Shown here piece by piece: positions 25,808-34,895 of a stretch of 64,000 nt of DNA. The translations under genes and the position numbers were made by a program. The notes beneath the pieces are model-generated. The model had not been told where the DNA came from, did no database searches, and saw only the letters and a list, made by a program, of their open reading frames with translations. The DNA comes from Streptomyces sp. NBC_01775 (lineage in GTDB: Bacteria; Actinomycetota; Actinomycetes; Streptomycetales; Streptomycetaceae). How positions within the stretch are numbered: the stretch's first letter is position 1; each line of letters begins with the position of its first letter. The stretch spans positions 62,001 through 126,000 of the forward strand of contig NZ_CP109105.1 in assembly GCF_035917675.1 (NCBI RefSeq), written 5' to 3'.

Positions 25808-28294
25808 CTACATGCCACGCCCACGGCGAGGTTTGGGGCCTTCAGGTCCCGGGCGATGTGCCGGCCAGCCGGGACTGTTGCGCGACGTGGCACCAGGTCC
25901 CTCTTGGGGGGAAGGCCCCTTGCGGGAGGTGGTGCTGCGGGCACGCGCGGCTGCTGCGGACGGCCGTGTTTGGGCGGGGTCGTGGGAGCGGCGTTCCGTC
26001 GCTCGGTGTTTGGCGAGGTTGGCGCCCTGAAGAGCCGTTGCCATGAAGCCGGGGGCAACGTTGCCGCTCTCCGGCGGGATCGTCTTGCTGTCGAAAGCTG
26101 CAAGGCGGGATATGTCCTCGGGGCTGAAGACATTGGTGGGGAGTACGCGAGAGGCAGCTCCGGTCACGTCGACCGTGTGCTGACGCCCCTTGGCCTCGAA
26201 CGCCAGGCGGTAGCCGAGGTACTGCCGGTCCTTGTCGAACATCAGCTCTCCGCGGACCTGACCGCCCGACGACCGTGCCCAAGATTCCAAGGAGGCAAGG
26301 GCCTGGGGAGGGCGGGCGATGCGGCCCAGACACGCCACGTAGGCATCTCCGTCGATGCCGAGTGGGTTGCCTCCGCTGTCGAGTGCCGCAAGACGGACCC
26401 CGCCGTCAGGTGCGGCCACCGTGCCGATCGCCCCGACGTAGTGTCCGACGTAGTGTCCGCTGTATACCGCCAGTCGGCCGTCACCGCCGTATTCAGCGTC
26501 GTACGTGCGGCGCAGCTCCGTGTATTGGGCATCGTTGTGGAGCGCGAATGGTGCTTCTTTACCCACCAGCACGACCCTGGCGTCCTGGTTGCCCTGCAGG
26601 ATGATCTCCGCGTTGGCCTTAGCAGCGCCGCCGGCCCCCGCGAGGATCCAATCCTTGGCTATGGAAGGGTCGCACTTGCCGTCCGCGATTTCGTCGCCCA
26701 TGAGGACACGGCCAGGCGCGTCAGCACGGGCCTGCTCCCATGCCTCGGTCGCCTGAAGAGTCTCGATCGCGGCCGCGACCCGAGTATTCTCCGCGGCCCC
26801 CAGTGCGTCGGACACCTCCGGGCCGGCGAGTACCTCCAGGGTCTTGGCGGCACGGCCCTTGGTCTCAGGCGTGGCGAGAAGCTGCTCACAGGCCGCGGCG
26901 GCCTCGGCGGTGCCCCTTGTGGTGAGCCACTCTGTGAGGACGTCCGTTGCCTCTCGCGCAGTCGGCACCTGACGGTTGGCGCCGGGGATGATCTCAGGCG
27001 GGATACCGGTGGCGACAAGCGGGGAGCCCTGCACCTCGACCTTCACAGGATCGGAGCCGTCGGCCGGGGTGATCTCGGCGATCAGGCGGCCTCCGACGCC
27101 GATGCTCAGTTCCGCCCGTCCGTCGATGAGGGGGCCGCGTGCCGCAGCGGTGTCCTCCCAGAGCTGGAGTGCTGGGAGGGGCACCCGCTGCTGCGGATCA
27201 GCGAACTGGTACGGGTCGCCCAGGCCGCTCTGGCGCAGATGGCGTACTTGCTCAGCGGACTGGACGATCGCTTCAGCAGGGTCGATGTGCCAACGCCCGC
27301 ACGCATCGACCAGCAGTACATTCGGGTCACGCCCGGTGAGCGCGGCGCCCCCACCGATCATGATTTCGAGCTGCGGGTACCGGCCCTCGGGCAGGGTTGC
27401 CTGCTTCGCTCGAAGTCTGGCAAGTGTCCGGTTGCTGAGCGCGGTGCGCCGCTGGGCGGCGGCGGCGGCAAACTGTTTGAGCTCTTCGCGCCGCACGGGC
27501 GTCCCGTCCAGTCGCAGTCCCGGCATGGGAAACGTACCCAAGGGCGACGACACCTGCTCCTGAGTGGCACGCGCCGACCGCGCCTCGACCAGTGCCCGCG
27601 CGTCAGCCGCACTCAGCAGTTCGAAAGGCAGGGCAAGCTCTGCCATCGCCTCACGCGCCTCGGCCCGCAAGCGCGAGCGCATGACGTCCAAGCGCAGGTG
27701 AGCCGCGCGCTGCTCGGCCGCGCGGCTCTGCGCGTCCTCGGCGGAGGCTCTTGGTCTCAGGCCCAACTCGTCGACGAGCGCCGAGAACCGGTTGCGGGCT
27801 TCCTCTTGCTCCGGGGCGGTTAGCCCCGTGTCGTGCATCCTGGTCGCCAGGTAGTTGAACTCACCTATCCGGCCCATGTCCGCGTGAGACAGCTCCCGGT
27901 GCCCGGGAGCTACGGTGCCGAAGGCCAAGAGGTTCTCCAGCGGCACCCGCCCGCTGACGGCGGCCCGGTCCCGTACCGCGAGCAGCTCGCCCACTTCCCG
28001 GGACAGCACCTGTCCCACCTGCTCCGACGGCAGTGTGTCGGCGAGCTGGACGACGTACCGATCGGTCGTCGTATTGGTAAAAGTGCGTGCCACCAGCGGC
28101 TGCGACAGCGGCGCCGTGTCCAGACGCAGCTCCACCCGCTCGCCGACCGGGTCCCTCAGCAGGAAGAAGCGTCGACCGTCCTGGTCCACTACGGCCTCGG
28201 CACGTAACCGGTCGGAGTACAGGTTCCGAAGCAGCGCCGGCAAGGCAGCCTCAGCTTCGGCGAGCAGCTGTCTCTCCGCGGTACTCAGGTCCAC
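25808..28294 (-). CDS. Large Rossmann-fold protein, 828 aa
   Basis: I place the start at GTG 28294, 5-6 bases after GGGGG; upstream codons belong to the divergent gene. The N-terminal 300 residues are helical. Two nucleotide-binding-like motifs follow, IMIGGGAALTG near residues 311-321 and WILAGAGGAAKANAEI near 549-564, then GIDGDAYVACLGR and ESGNVAPGFMATA near 739-751. This is the pattern of an actinobacterial FAD/NAD-binding-like domain found in large, poorly characterised proteins. No signal peptide or membrane segment is seen. It may be an effector-type or redox protein; the specific role is unknown. The last 60 residues are basic and low complexity. Confidence 0.6.
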   Translation of the reverse strand: MDLSTAERQLLAEAEAALPALLRNLYSDRLRAEAVVDQDGRRFFLLRDPVGERVELRLDTAPLSQPLVARTFTNTTTDRYVVQLADTLPSEQVGQVLSREVGELLAVRDRAAVSGRVPLENLLAFGTVAPGHRELSHADMGRIGEFNYLATRMHDTGLTAPEQEEARNRFSALVDELGLRPRASAEDAQSRAAEQRAAHLRLDVMRSRLRAEAREAMAELALPFELLSAADARALVEARSARATQEQVSSPLGTFPMPGLRLDGTPVRREELKQFAAAAAQRRTALSNRTLARLRAKQATLPEGRYPQLEIMIGGGAALTGRDPNVLLVDACGRWHIDPAEAIVQSAEQVRHLRQSGLGDPYQFADPQQRVPLPALQLWEDTAAARGPLIDGRAELSIGVGGRLIAEITPADGSDPVKVEVQGSPLVATGIPPEIIPGANRQVPTAREATDVLTEWLTTRGTAEAAAACEQLLATPETKGRAAKTLEVLAGPEVSDALGAAENTRVAAAIETLQATEAWEQARADAPGRVLMGDEIADGKCDPSIAKDWILAGAGGAAKANAEIILQGNQDARVVLVGKEAPFALHNDAQYTELRRTYDAEYGGDGRLAVYSGHYVGHYVGAIGTVAAPDGGVRLAALDSGGNPLGIDGDAYVACLGRIARPPQALASLESWARSSGGQVRGELMFDKDRQYLGYRLAFEAKGRQHTVDVTGAASRVLPTNVFSPEDISRLAAFDSKTIPPESGNVAPGFMATALQGANLAKHRATERRSHDPAQTRPSAAAARARSTTSRKGPSPQEGPGATSRNSPGWPAHRPGPEGPKPRRGRGM

Positions 28295-28336
28295 TGAAAC
28301 CCCCGGCAATTCATGAGCCCCCCGTAAGATCAGGCC

Positions 28337-28915
28337 ATGCTGACTGCTCGTTCCCCACAGGAATCGCACCTTTACATAGATCTGCACGGTTGCGTATGCG
28401 GAACGACGCAGTTCGATCGGGAGCACCGGCTGGAGAACTGGGACGGAGTCCTGGTCAGCGTGTACGAGGGCAGCTGTCCACAGTGCGGCCGCACACGCTC
28501 GTTCAAGTTCACGATCTCCGACGACCGGCCCCCCGCTCCCCCGGCGTTCGGTGGCCCCGAGCCTTCGCGGATCATCGACCCGGGCGAGTTTCTGTGGATC
28601 AGTGACCAGGTCTCCACCCAATCCGGGCTGCGGCTGCTGAACACGCCACTCGCCGAGCACCACGAGATCCGTCCCGCCACCGCGTACGCGATCGCCGCAC
28701 TGGAAGAGGTCGCCAAGTTCCTGCCCGAGGGTGCCGACCAGATCTCGGAGGACCGCTTCACCTCTGAGCGAGGGCGGGAGATGCACGCGAAGGACCCGAC
28801 ACGGTTCACTCGCCAGGAGATCACCGCCGCACTGGAGCTGAAGCGGAGAGTTCTCGCCGATATCGACGGGATCAACTCGCCGCGGGACCGAGAGGACTCC
28901 GGGGGCAGCGCGTAG
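28337..28915 (+). CDS. Small zinc-ribbon-like protein, 192 aa
   Basis: This gene is divergent from the 828-aa gene with only 42 bases between starts, so they share a promoter region. Four cysteines (C19, C21, C47, C50) in GCVCG and CPQCG likely bind zinc. The rest is soluble and helical (TAYAIAALEEVAKFLPEGAD, TRQEITAALELKRRVL). Not a known family. No ribosome-binding site precedes ATG 28337, so leaderless initiation is possible. The pairing suggests a partner or control protein for its large neighbour. Confidence 0.65.
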   Translation: MLTARSPQESHLYIDLHGCVCGTTQFDREHRLENWDGVLVSVYEGSCPQCGRTRSFKFTISDDRPPAPPAFGGPEPSRIIDPGEFLWISDQVSTQSGLRLLNTPLAEHHEIRPATAYAIAALEEVAKFLPEGADQISEDRFTSERGREMHAKDPTRFTRQEITAALELKRRVLADIDGINSPRDREDSGGSA

Positions 28916-28943
28916 GAGGAGCTAACAGAATGGGCGTCGGTCC

Positions 28944-29115
28944 ATGTCCGTTCCAGTGACTCGTTGGACCGGCCAGGGGAGGCGCAAGGACCCGCCGTGG
29001 GTGGTGTCGGACGACCTGTGGGAGCGGATAGAGCCGCTGCTGCCGGTGCGGCAGCGCCGCCGGATATATCCCGGCCGTCTCCCACTGGATGACCTGGTGG
29101 TGTGGCGTGCCACAC
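28944..29115 (+). pseudogene. IS5-family transposase, N-terminal fragment
   Basis: The short frame shows the start of an IS5-type transposase (WVVSDDLWERIEPLLP, RIYPGRLPLDDLVVWRA). The catalytic part is missing; the sequence changes at about 29115 to the upstream region of the secreted protein gene. Confidence 0.6.
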
Positions 29116-29174
29116 CGGCTTGTAGCCTTCCCGGGCTCTGTTTCCTTCTAGCAGATGATCTTTTGAGGAGAACC

Positions 29175-29552
29175 ATGAGGAAGACAGCCCGGCGGGCCGC
29201 CGGCCTGCTGGTGGCGACTGCCGCGGCCGTGTCGGTCATGAGCGTCACGGCGCCGGGAGCGCAGGCATACGACTGGAACTGCAATGGCAAGAAGGTCAGC
29301 CGCTGCATCACCAAGTCCGGCGGCAAGTTCACCGTGAAGTTCAGGAACAACACGAACAAGAAGGTGAAGGGCAGCTTCGGCATCACCTGCGCCGGCAGCA
29401 AGGGACAGAAGCTCTACACCGTGCGGACGAACCTCGCCGCCAACTCGGGCTACATCCCCGCACTGCGAACCTGCCCCAAGGGCTACCGCTACAGCGCCGT
29501 TGGCTGGCAGGTCAGCGCCGACACGTACTACACGCCGTACATCCGCTTCTGA
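29175..29552 (+). CDS. Small secreted protein, 125 aa
   Basis: A TTGAGGAG site precedes ATG 29175. A Sec signal peptide (MRKTARRAAGLLVATAAAV, cleavage after AQA near residue 31) is followed by a basic mature chain with four cysteines and two Gly/Lys-rich stretches. It probably folds as a small beta-sandwich outside the cell, but the family is not recognised. The IS5 fragment just upstream reads into the same frame and is not part of it. Confidence 0.7.
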   Translation: MRKTARRAAGLLVATAAAVSVMSVTAPGAQAYDWNCNGKKVSRCITKSGGKFTVKFRNNTNKKVKGSFGITCAGSKGQKLYTVRTNLAANSGYIPALRTCPKGYRYSAVGWQVSADTYYTPYIRF

Positions 29553-29697
29553 CACCTGGCCCTGTGCGGAGCCTGCGCAGGGGGCCCCGGCTTGAGGAAT
29601 CGACGGACTGTGGGCCAGCGGCAGGCCACAGCACATGCCCAACAGCCTGCCAAGGGAGAAACCGCAGCTCAGAGCGCGTAGCGCAGCTTCGGTCACA

Positions 29698-29757
29698 GCG
29701 GTCTTGAAAACCCTCGTAGCAGCGATGTCACCGTGGGCTCAAACCCCACCGCCCCCG
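29698..29757 (+). tRNA. tRNA-Ser(UGA)-like 3' fragment
   Basis: The sequence gcggtctTGAaaaccct looks like an anticodon arm with UGA in the loop, followed by a long variable region and a T-arm-like hairpin (GTGGG CTCAAAC CCCAC) and the acceptor side CGCCCCCGC. The D arm and 5' acceptor side are not evident upstream. I read it as the 3' part of a class II tRNA, the usual remnant at an integration site. It could also be chance. Confidence 0.4.
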
Positions 29758-29779
29758 CGCCGGTAGAGAACATGCACGT

Positions 29780-29815
29780 CAGAAGGGGTACCCGGACATC
29801 CGGGTACCCCTTCTG
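29780..29815. terminator. Strong hairpin terminator
   Basis: A perfect inverted repeat (CAGAAGGGGTACCCGGA and its complement) with almost no loop. It follows the tRNA-like fragment and could terminate in either direction; no long T-run is present, as is common in Streptomyces. Confidence 0.7.
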
Positions 29816-30044
29816 ACCCGGTCGCGTGTGCCAGCCTGTCCCACCTGATCCCAGCTTGGATCAGCCTGCGTGGCCAACCTGCGGCCAAGCGGCTTGACTG
29901 CGGCTGCGTTCGCCATCCGCCGGTGGGGGCCGGCTCGGCCCGGGGCTTGCCTGCTCCGTCGCCGCTGGGATGCGAGCTGATGCGGAACTAAGTTGGGTGT
30001 AGCTCTTCTGCAGGGACGGGCTGATCTGGGAGAACGACCATGGC

Positions 30045-30605
30045 ATGATGCGGCCCATGGCAGGAAGAGACCGCGAGGCCTGGCGTCGTGCCGTCGACGG
30101 GCTGGTAGTGCGCACCGGACGCAAAGATGATCTTCCCGAGCTGGTGCGGATCTACAACCACTACGTCACCCATTCGATCATCACCTTCGATACCCAACCG
30201 GTCACGGTAGAGAGCCGCTTGCAGTGGTTCGAGGGATTCTCCGACACGGGCCCGCACCAGCTGTTTGTGGCCACTGCCGACGATCGGGTACTCGGGTGTG
30301 CCACAAGCAGTCCCTACCGGACGCATCCGGCCTTCGAGCAAACGGTTGAACTGGGCGTCTACGTGGATCCCGATGCGCGGGCCGCTGGGATTGGTTCGGC
30401 CCTGTACCGCACCCTCATCGAAACGCTGCGCTCGCAGCCGGTCCATGTCGCGCTGGCTGGGATCGCACTTCCCAATGATGCTTCGGTGGCTCTGCACCGT
30501 AAGTTCGGCTTCACCGACGTGGGCACCTTCGACGAGTACGCCGCGAAGAACGGCGGTTACATCAGCTCAGTCTGGATGCAACTGCGCCTGCCCCCTTCGG
30601 GCTGA
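30045..30605 (+). CDS. PAT/Bar-like GNAT acetyltransferase
   Basis: The 186-residue protein resembles phosphinothricin N-acetyltransferases: VVRTGRKDDLPELVRIYNHY, THSIITFDTQPVT, the acetyl-CoA site VELGVYVDPDARAAGIGSAL with the loop ARAAGIG, and NDASVALHRKFGFTDVGTF. This family acetylates amino groups of glutamate-like or methionine-sulfone-like toxins; whether it confers phosphinothricin resistance is not shown. ATG 30045 is followed by nearby alternatives at 30048 and 30057. Confidence 0.85.
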   Translation: MMRPMAGRDREAWRRAVDGLVVRTGRKDDLPELVRIYNHYVTHSIITFDTQPVTVESRLQWFEGFSDTGPHQLFVATADDRVLGCATSSPYRTHPAFEQTVELGVYVDPDARAAGIGSALYRTLIETLRSQPVHVALAGIALPNDASVALHRKFGFTDVGTFDEYAAKNGGYISSVWMQLRLPPSG

Positions 30606-30650
30606 CCCTGGAGGGGTACTCCAGATCGTGCGGCGGTGCGGCTTTTGACC

Positions 30651-31049
30651 TCATGGCCGGTCGCACCAGGAGACCGCAGCGATCCGCCAGCCATCCGGGG
30701 TGAGTACGAACTGCATCGTCTTCGTCCCGCCGCCCTCGAAGGGCACGCCGTCGAGGATCCCGGACTTCCGGTACTCGCTGAACCGCGATGCGATGGCGCC
30801 AACGGTCTTGGTGCGCTCCGAAGTCTCCCACTCGTTGAAGTTCACCAGTCGGCCCTCGGCCAGCAGTTGTTGGCGTGGCTCGATGAACTCCTCCACGGTG
30901 TACACCGTGAACTCCGGCCCTGCCTTGATGAGGACGCCCCCAGGCACTACCAGTCGGCGGACCCGATCCACATCTGCGGCCTTGCCGCCCCTGTTGTCGA
31001 ACGCACTGAAGAACTCGGCGGCGACGCCGTCGATCTCGGCCTTGGACAT
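30651..31049 (-). CDS. SnoaL/DUF4440-like protein
   Basis: The 132-residue protein has the NTF2-like/cystatin-like fold suggested by its start (VAAEFFSAFDNRGGKAADVD), VVPGGVLIKAGPEFTVYTVE and the final strand pair (MQFVLTPDGWRIAAVSWC). Such proteins are small dimeric enzymes or binding proteins. It is monocistronic and converges with the PAT-like gene. Start ATG 31049. Confidence 0.7.
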   Translation of the reverse strand: MSKAEIDGVAAEFFSAFDNRGGKAADVDRVRRLVVPGGVLIKAGPEFTVYTVEEFIEPRQQLLAEGRLVNFNEWETSERTKTVGAIASRFSEYRKSGILDGVPFEGGGTKTMQFVLTPDGWRIAAVSWCDRP

Positions 31050-31120
31050 GCTAGGACCGTAGCACCGGCACCGGTTCGCCCTTGCGCGATGTGTGCGGCA
31101 TTCCTGAGTGACGGTCGTAT

Positions 31121-32545
31121 TCAGGCGGTCAGGCGGTCTTCCTGCTGGTCGGGGGTGGGGTAAAGCCGCTGGTGTTCGCGGGCGGTGTGGTAGTGCCAGT
31201 AGGTGTCGAGGTCGCCGTTGGCGGTCACGGTGCGGAGTCGGAGGACGGCTTCGGCACCGTGAAGGCCCCAGCGGGCACCGGTGATGTCGAGGCGGTCGGC
31301 GATCAGACGTCGGCAGGCGCCCTCGACCGCCCCGGTGGCGATCGGCCAGCCGTGCTCCAGGGCGGTGTCGTAGCCGAGCTGGTCGAGGTGACCGGTGAGG
31401 TAGCGGACGCACGTGTCCACGCCTTCGCGTTTGCTCGTGGTGAGGTGTTCACGGTCGGCCTGGGCGGTCATCTCGGCAGCGGCGCGGTCGGATTGGCCGT
31501 GCAGGATCGTGGTGAGGTGGCCGGCGGTCCATGCCTCGGCCTCAGCGGTGCCGGGCTTGTGGAAGCTGTGCGCGGCCGTCCAGCAGTACTCCGCGAAGTG
31601 TACGAAGTCCAGCAGGATGTGCACCGGGGCGTCCCGCCCGGCGGCCTCGGCTTCGATCAGGTCCAGTTGGTGGCGGGCGCCGTCCACGAGCACGACCCAG
31701 GGCCGCTGGTGAGCGCGATCGCGGGCTTGGGCCTGGTCGAAGGCGTCGGTGATGACCTGCTCGGGCGGGCGGACGAAGGAGGCGGTGCACCACTTGTCCT
31801 CGGCCTTCGGCCCTGGGCGGAGGGTCCGTTCGCCGCTGCGGCCGCCGGCCGGGTGGATCACATCGTGCGCTCTCCTGAGGGCCGGGCGGGTGTCGAAGAC
31901 GCAGGCCACGATGGCCATCCGCTTGCGGTTGGGTTTCTCGCCCGGGGCGAGCCGGCCGCGGCGGGGCTGGGCGGCAGCCTTCAGGGCCGCTTTGCGGGTG
32001 GCCCCGCGCAGAGCTTCGGGCCGCATGCCCACGCCCTTGCCGTCCACCTGGAGTACCAGCGGCATGTTCCGGCTGCACGGGATGGGGATCTTCGTTCGGT
32101 AGAAGGCGTCAACGTCCACCGCCGCGGCGGCCACGAGTTCTTCCAGCCGCCGTTTGCCCAGCACCTTCCCGCAGCGGCGCTCGATCGCCGCTGTCGCCTG
32201 GCCGTAGGAGCCGCGCACGGCTTCGGTGACGGGCGAGCCGGCGCAGGCCCATCGAGTGCCGACCCGCGGGCAGCGCGAGCACCGCATCGGCGGGGTGGAC
32301 GTTGGACAGGTCCAGACCTCGGTGGGCGACTCGTTCCACCCGCACCAGGCCGAACAGGCAGGCCAGCCAGCGTGCATGTCCTGTCTCCCGCCAGGGCCGC
32401 ACCCGTCCCCCCGGTCCCACCACGACAGGCCGCCCGCCGGCGCGGAGGTGTGTCTCCTCCCGTGCGGCGCGCAGGTCGAGATGGTCCTGCAGCAGCTGGC
32501 GCATGATCTCCCGCCCCGCCACTTCCAGCGGCCCCGCCGCCGGAA
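31121..32545 (-). pseudogene. ISKra4-family transposase, frameshifted
   Basis: The larger part (about 32240 down to 31121) gives the C-terminal two-thirds of an ISKra4 transposase: LVLQVDGKGVGMR with the first Asp, VVLVDGARHQLDLIEAEA with the second, and the final GWPIATGAVEGACRRLIADR with the Glu, then TGARWGLHGAEAVLRLR. The N-terminal part (REIMRQLLQDHLDLRAAREE to DLSNVHPADAVLALP) lies in a different frame, joining at about 32245. A one- or two-base shift has therefore broken the gene. Confidence 0.75.
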
Positions 32546-32562
32546 CCGGCGGCGGCGCTTGG

Positions 32563-32754
32563 GCTGACGGCGCGGGAGCGGGACGTGCTGCGCCTGGTGG
32601 CCGCCGGGCGCAGCAATCGGCAGATCGCGGAAGAGCTGTTCATCTCGCCGAAGACGGCGAGCACGCACGTCTCCCACATCCTGGCCAAGCTGGGAGCCGC
32701 AGGCCGGGGAGAGGCGGCAGCCATCGCGCACCGGCTGGGTGCGCTCGACGGGTG
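32563..32754 (+). pseudogene. LuxR-type HTH, C-terminal fragment
   Basis: The translation LTARERDVLRLVAAGRSNRQ then IAEELFISPKTASTHVSHIL is a LuxR/NarL-type DNA-binding domain ending at a stop 60 residues on. The receiver or sensor part is missing because the ISKra4 element begins immediately upstream, so this is the tail of a disrupted response regulator or LuxR-type protein. Confidence 0.75.
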
Positions 32755-33072
32755 ACGCCGCCTGCGGGCGCCGGGGGCTCAGCCCTCCCGGCTCGGCCCG
32801 CACGTGCTTCAGTCGGCTGATCTTCAGCCGTAGGCCGCCATCCGCTCGCGGCTAGGCGGTTTCGTTTGGATCAGTCGGTCGTTGGACCTGTCCTGGCCCG
32901 CAGGGCCAGGACGATGAGGACTGCATCAAGCTGAAGCGAGGATCTCCGGTCGGAGGTTCCGGAACCCGCGGCGGACACGGGCCGCGCTTCGTGGTCTGTC
33001 ATTGAGGTTCCAGCAGGCTACGGCCCGGCGCTTCGTCCGTGCAGCCGCCGTCGCGTCCGTTGATGAGGTTGC
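32755..33072. other. Intergenic stretch
   Basis: About 320 bases, somewhat less GC-rich. No gene or RNA recognised. Confidence 0.4.
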
Positions 33073-34035
33073 TCATGTGAGTGGCCAGGCCCCGGGCGTC
33101 ATAGAGTGCGGCACGTTTTGTACAAACTTCAGGTAGGCGAGTAAGTCCTGCTCATCGAGAGCGCGCTGCTCTCCCCTTGGCGGCGTCTTCAGCGGCGTTG
33201 CTTTCGCCGTGTGCTGCTGTGCCGGCCCCGATACTCCTGCTAGCCCGACTGCGCTCACAACAGGAGTAGTTGAGGCATATGTGACTAGTGTGGCACCGCG
33301 CCTGGCTGCCCGTACGGCCGATGCGGACCGCCCGCCGGTCACGGCTCGCATGACCGGCGCCTGCCACAACGCGACGATCGCATCGATGAGGCCGGCGGCG
33401 ACCTCACCCCACATCCCAGGAGTGGTGGAGGCGTTGCCGGCGAGGGCTCGCTCCCTTTCTACGGACATCTGCGTGATCAGGTGGCGCGTCATCGCAGCGC
33501 GTTCCGCATACAACTCTGCGGGCAAGCCGGGCAGGCAGCGGTTCATGCCCTCCTGCAACGCATGCATCGATGGAGCGGTGACGGAGACTTCCTCAGTCGT
33601 GATCGCGTGGAGAGAGGGGTCGGCCGCGACCTGGGCGATGAACCGCGCATACCAGCTCGGGCTGCCCAAAGCGTCCAGATGCTCGGTGGTCGGAAGGACC
33701 GCGCATGCCACCCAGTCCCGCAGGTCCGCGGAATCACCGATTTCGGCCAGCAGCCGCGCCCGGATCCCCTCGATCTGCTCGGCGTGCCTGCGGACGATCG
33801 CGCGAACCACATCGGCCTTGGTACCGAAGTGATAACTGACCGCTGCGTTGTTCCCCTGTCCGGCGGCCTCGCTGATGTGGCGGTTGGCCACCGCATGTAT
33901 CCCGCGTTCGGCGAACAGCCGCTCCGCCGCACTCAGCAACGCCTCCCGCGTAGCGGCGACCGTCGCCCGTCTCACCGGGGTATCGACGAGCTTCTCGCTC
34001 GGGGCCGCGTCTTCCATTACGACCGTCTGCTTCAT
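33073..34035 (-). CDS. TetR-family regulator, long form
   Basis: The 320-residue protein has a TetR helix-turn-helix at about residues 22-75 (TREALLSAAERLFAERGIH, then AAGQGNNAAVSYHFGTKADV). The C-terminal domain contains LDALGSPSWYARFIAQVAAD, as in a TetR group with long ligand-binding domains. An extra tail of about 80 residues beyond the usual length is rich in Thr/Ala and looks unstructured. Targets are unknown; it stands alone before the conjugation genes. Confidence 0.88.
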   Translation of the reverse strand: MKQTVVMEDAAPSEKLVDTPVRRATVAATREALLSAAERLFAERGIHAVANRHISEAAGQGNNAAVSYHFGTKADVVRAIVRRHAEQIEGIRARLLAEIGDSADLRDWVACAVLPTTEHLDALGSPSWYARFIAQVAADPSLHAITTEEVSVTAPSMHALQEGMNRCLPGLPAELYAERAAMTRHLITQMSVERERALAGNASTTPGMWGEVAAGLIDAIVALWQAPVMRAVTGGRSASAVRAARRGATLVTYASTTPVVSAVGLAGVSGPAQQHTAKATPLKTPPRGEQRALDEQDLLAYLKFVQNVPHSMTPGAWPLT

Positions 34036-34271
34036 TATGTTTCGTCACCTTGTCTTTCCGCACCCCGAGCGACATCGACCATCAAAATCGACCATCCAGT
34101 TCAAGTTCTTCCGCCGCCATTCGTTCCCAGCGACCGGCAACCTCCGTCGGTGAGGTCTCTCCGCAAGGGCTGTCCCATAATCCGCAGTAAACCGGCGAGC
34201 GGCCGTAGTCGGCGTCGGGGATTACGGGACAGCCTTCAAATCAATCCGCTTTCGCCGCATGCGCAGACGGC

Positions 34272-34895
34272 TCACAGGGGCACCGGGGTCACCGCAGCCT
34301 CTGCCTTGCGTACCAGTTTCCGCACATGCCGACTGACGCTGCTTGCGTCGCCGGTGACTTCGGTGAGCATGCTCAGGAGTTGCTTGCTCAGTGCCAGCCG
34401 GGCAGCCGGGTCCGCGATCTCCATCCAGTGCTGCACCGCGCGCCGGGCGCCGGCCAGCGTCACCGGATGTCGTATTCCCCACACGGTCGCCTGGAGCCGG
34501 ACGACATGCAGGTCCCAGTGGGTCGCCACCTCTGGTTCGCCTTGCAGGCCGGCGATCCAGCCACGCATTTCTCTGATGCTGATCGTGTGGGTGTGGGCCT
34601 GGCCGTAGGTAGCGGTCGCCTCCTGGTCGAGGTTCTCGGCCTGGACAGCCGCCCAGGCCAGACGCCGGCGGTCGTGGGGTGGCGCGAACGTGGCCGTGAT
34701 GGCGTCGACCCGCTCCCGGTACTCCTCCGGGGGAGGGGGAGGCTGCCCGGTTCCCTCCGGCGGGCCCGCGTCGGGGAGTACCGGCCCGGCAGGCGCATGG
34801 AGCCTCACGACGGGTGAGAGATAGGGCAGCTGTTCGGGGATCCAGAACTGTGCGGACACGGTCCCCCAGGCGGCGAACTGCGGTCCTTCCGTCAT
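34272..34895 (-). CDS. Conjugation-region hypothetical protein, 207 aa
   Basis: Not a named family. It is soluble, proline-rich in the middle (residues 35-57) and helical at the end. Its start overlaps the stop of the transglycosylase/peptidase gene (ATGA), so the two are cotranslated. That coupling places it with the cell-wall-opening step of transfer, by inference. Confidence 0.65.
   Translation of the reverse strand: MTEGPQFAAWGTVSAQFWIPEQLPYLSPVVRLHAPAGPVLPDAGPPEGTGQPPPPPEEYRERVDAITATFAPPHDRRRLAWAAVQAENLDQEATATYGQAHTHTISIREMRGWIAGLQGEPEVATHWDLHVVRLQATVWGIRHPVTLAGARRAVQHWMEIADPAARLALSKQLLSMLTEVTGDASSVSRHVRKLVRKAEAAVTPVPL

Noticed and set aside
25808..28786. Longer 992-aa version of the Rossmann protein
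   Set aside because: The first 160 codons overlap antisense to the zinc-protein gene at 28337-28915, which has real protein character; GTG 28294 has a ribosome-binding site.
31172..32506. Plus-strand 444-codon frame opposite the ISKra4 transposase
   Set aside because: Antisense of a recognisable transposase; glycine/valine-rich without motifs.
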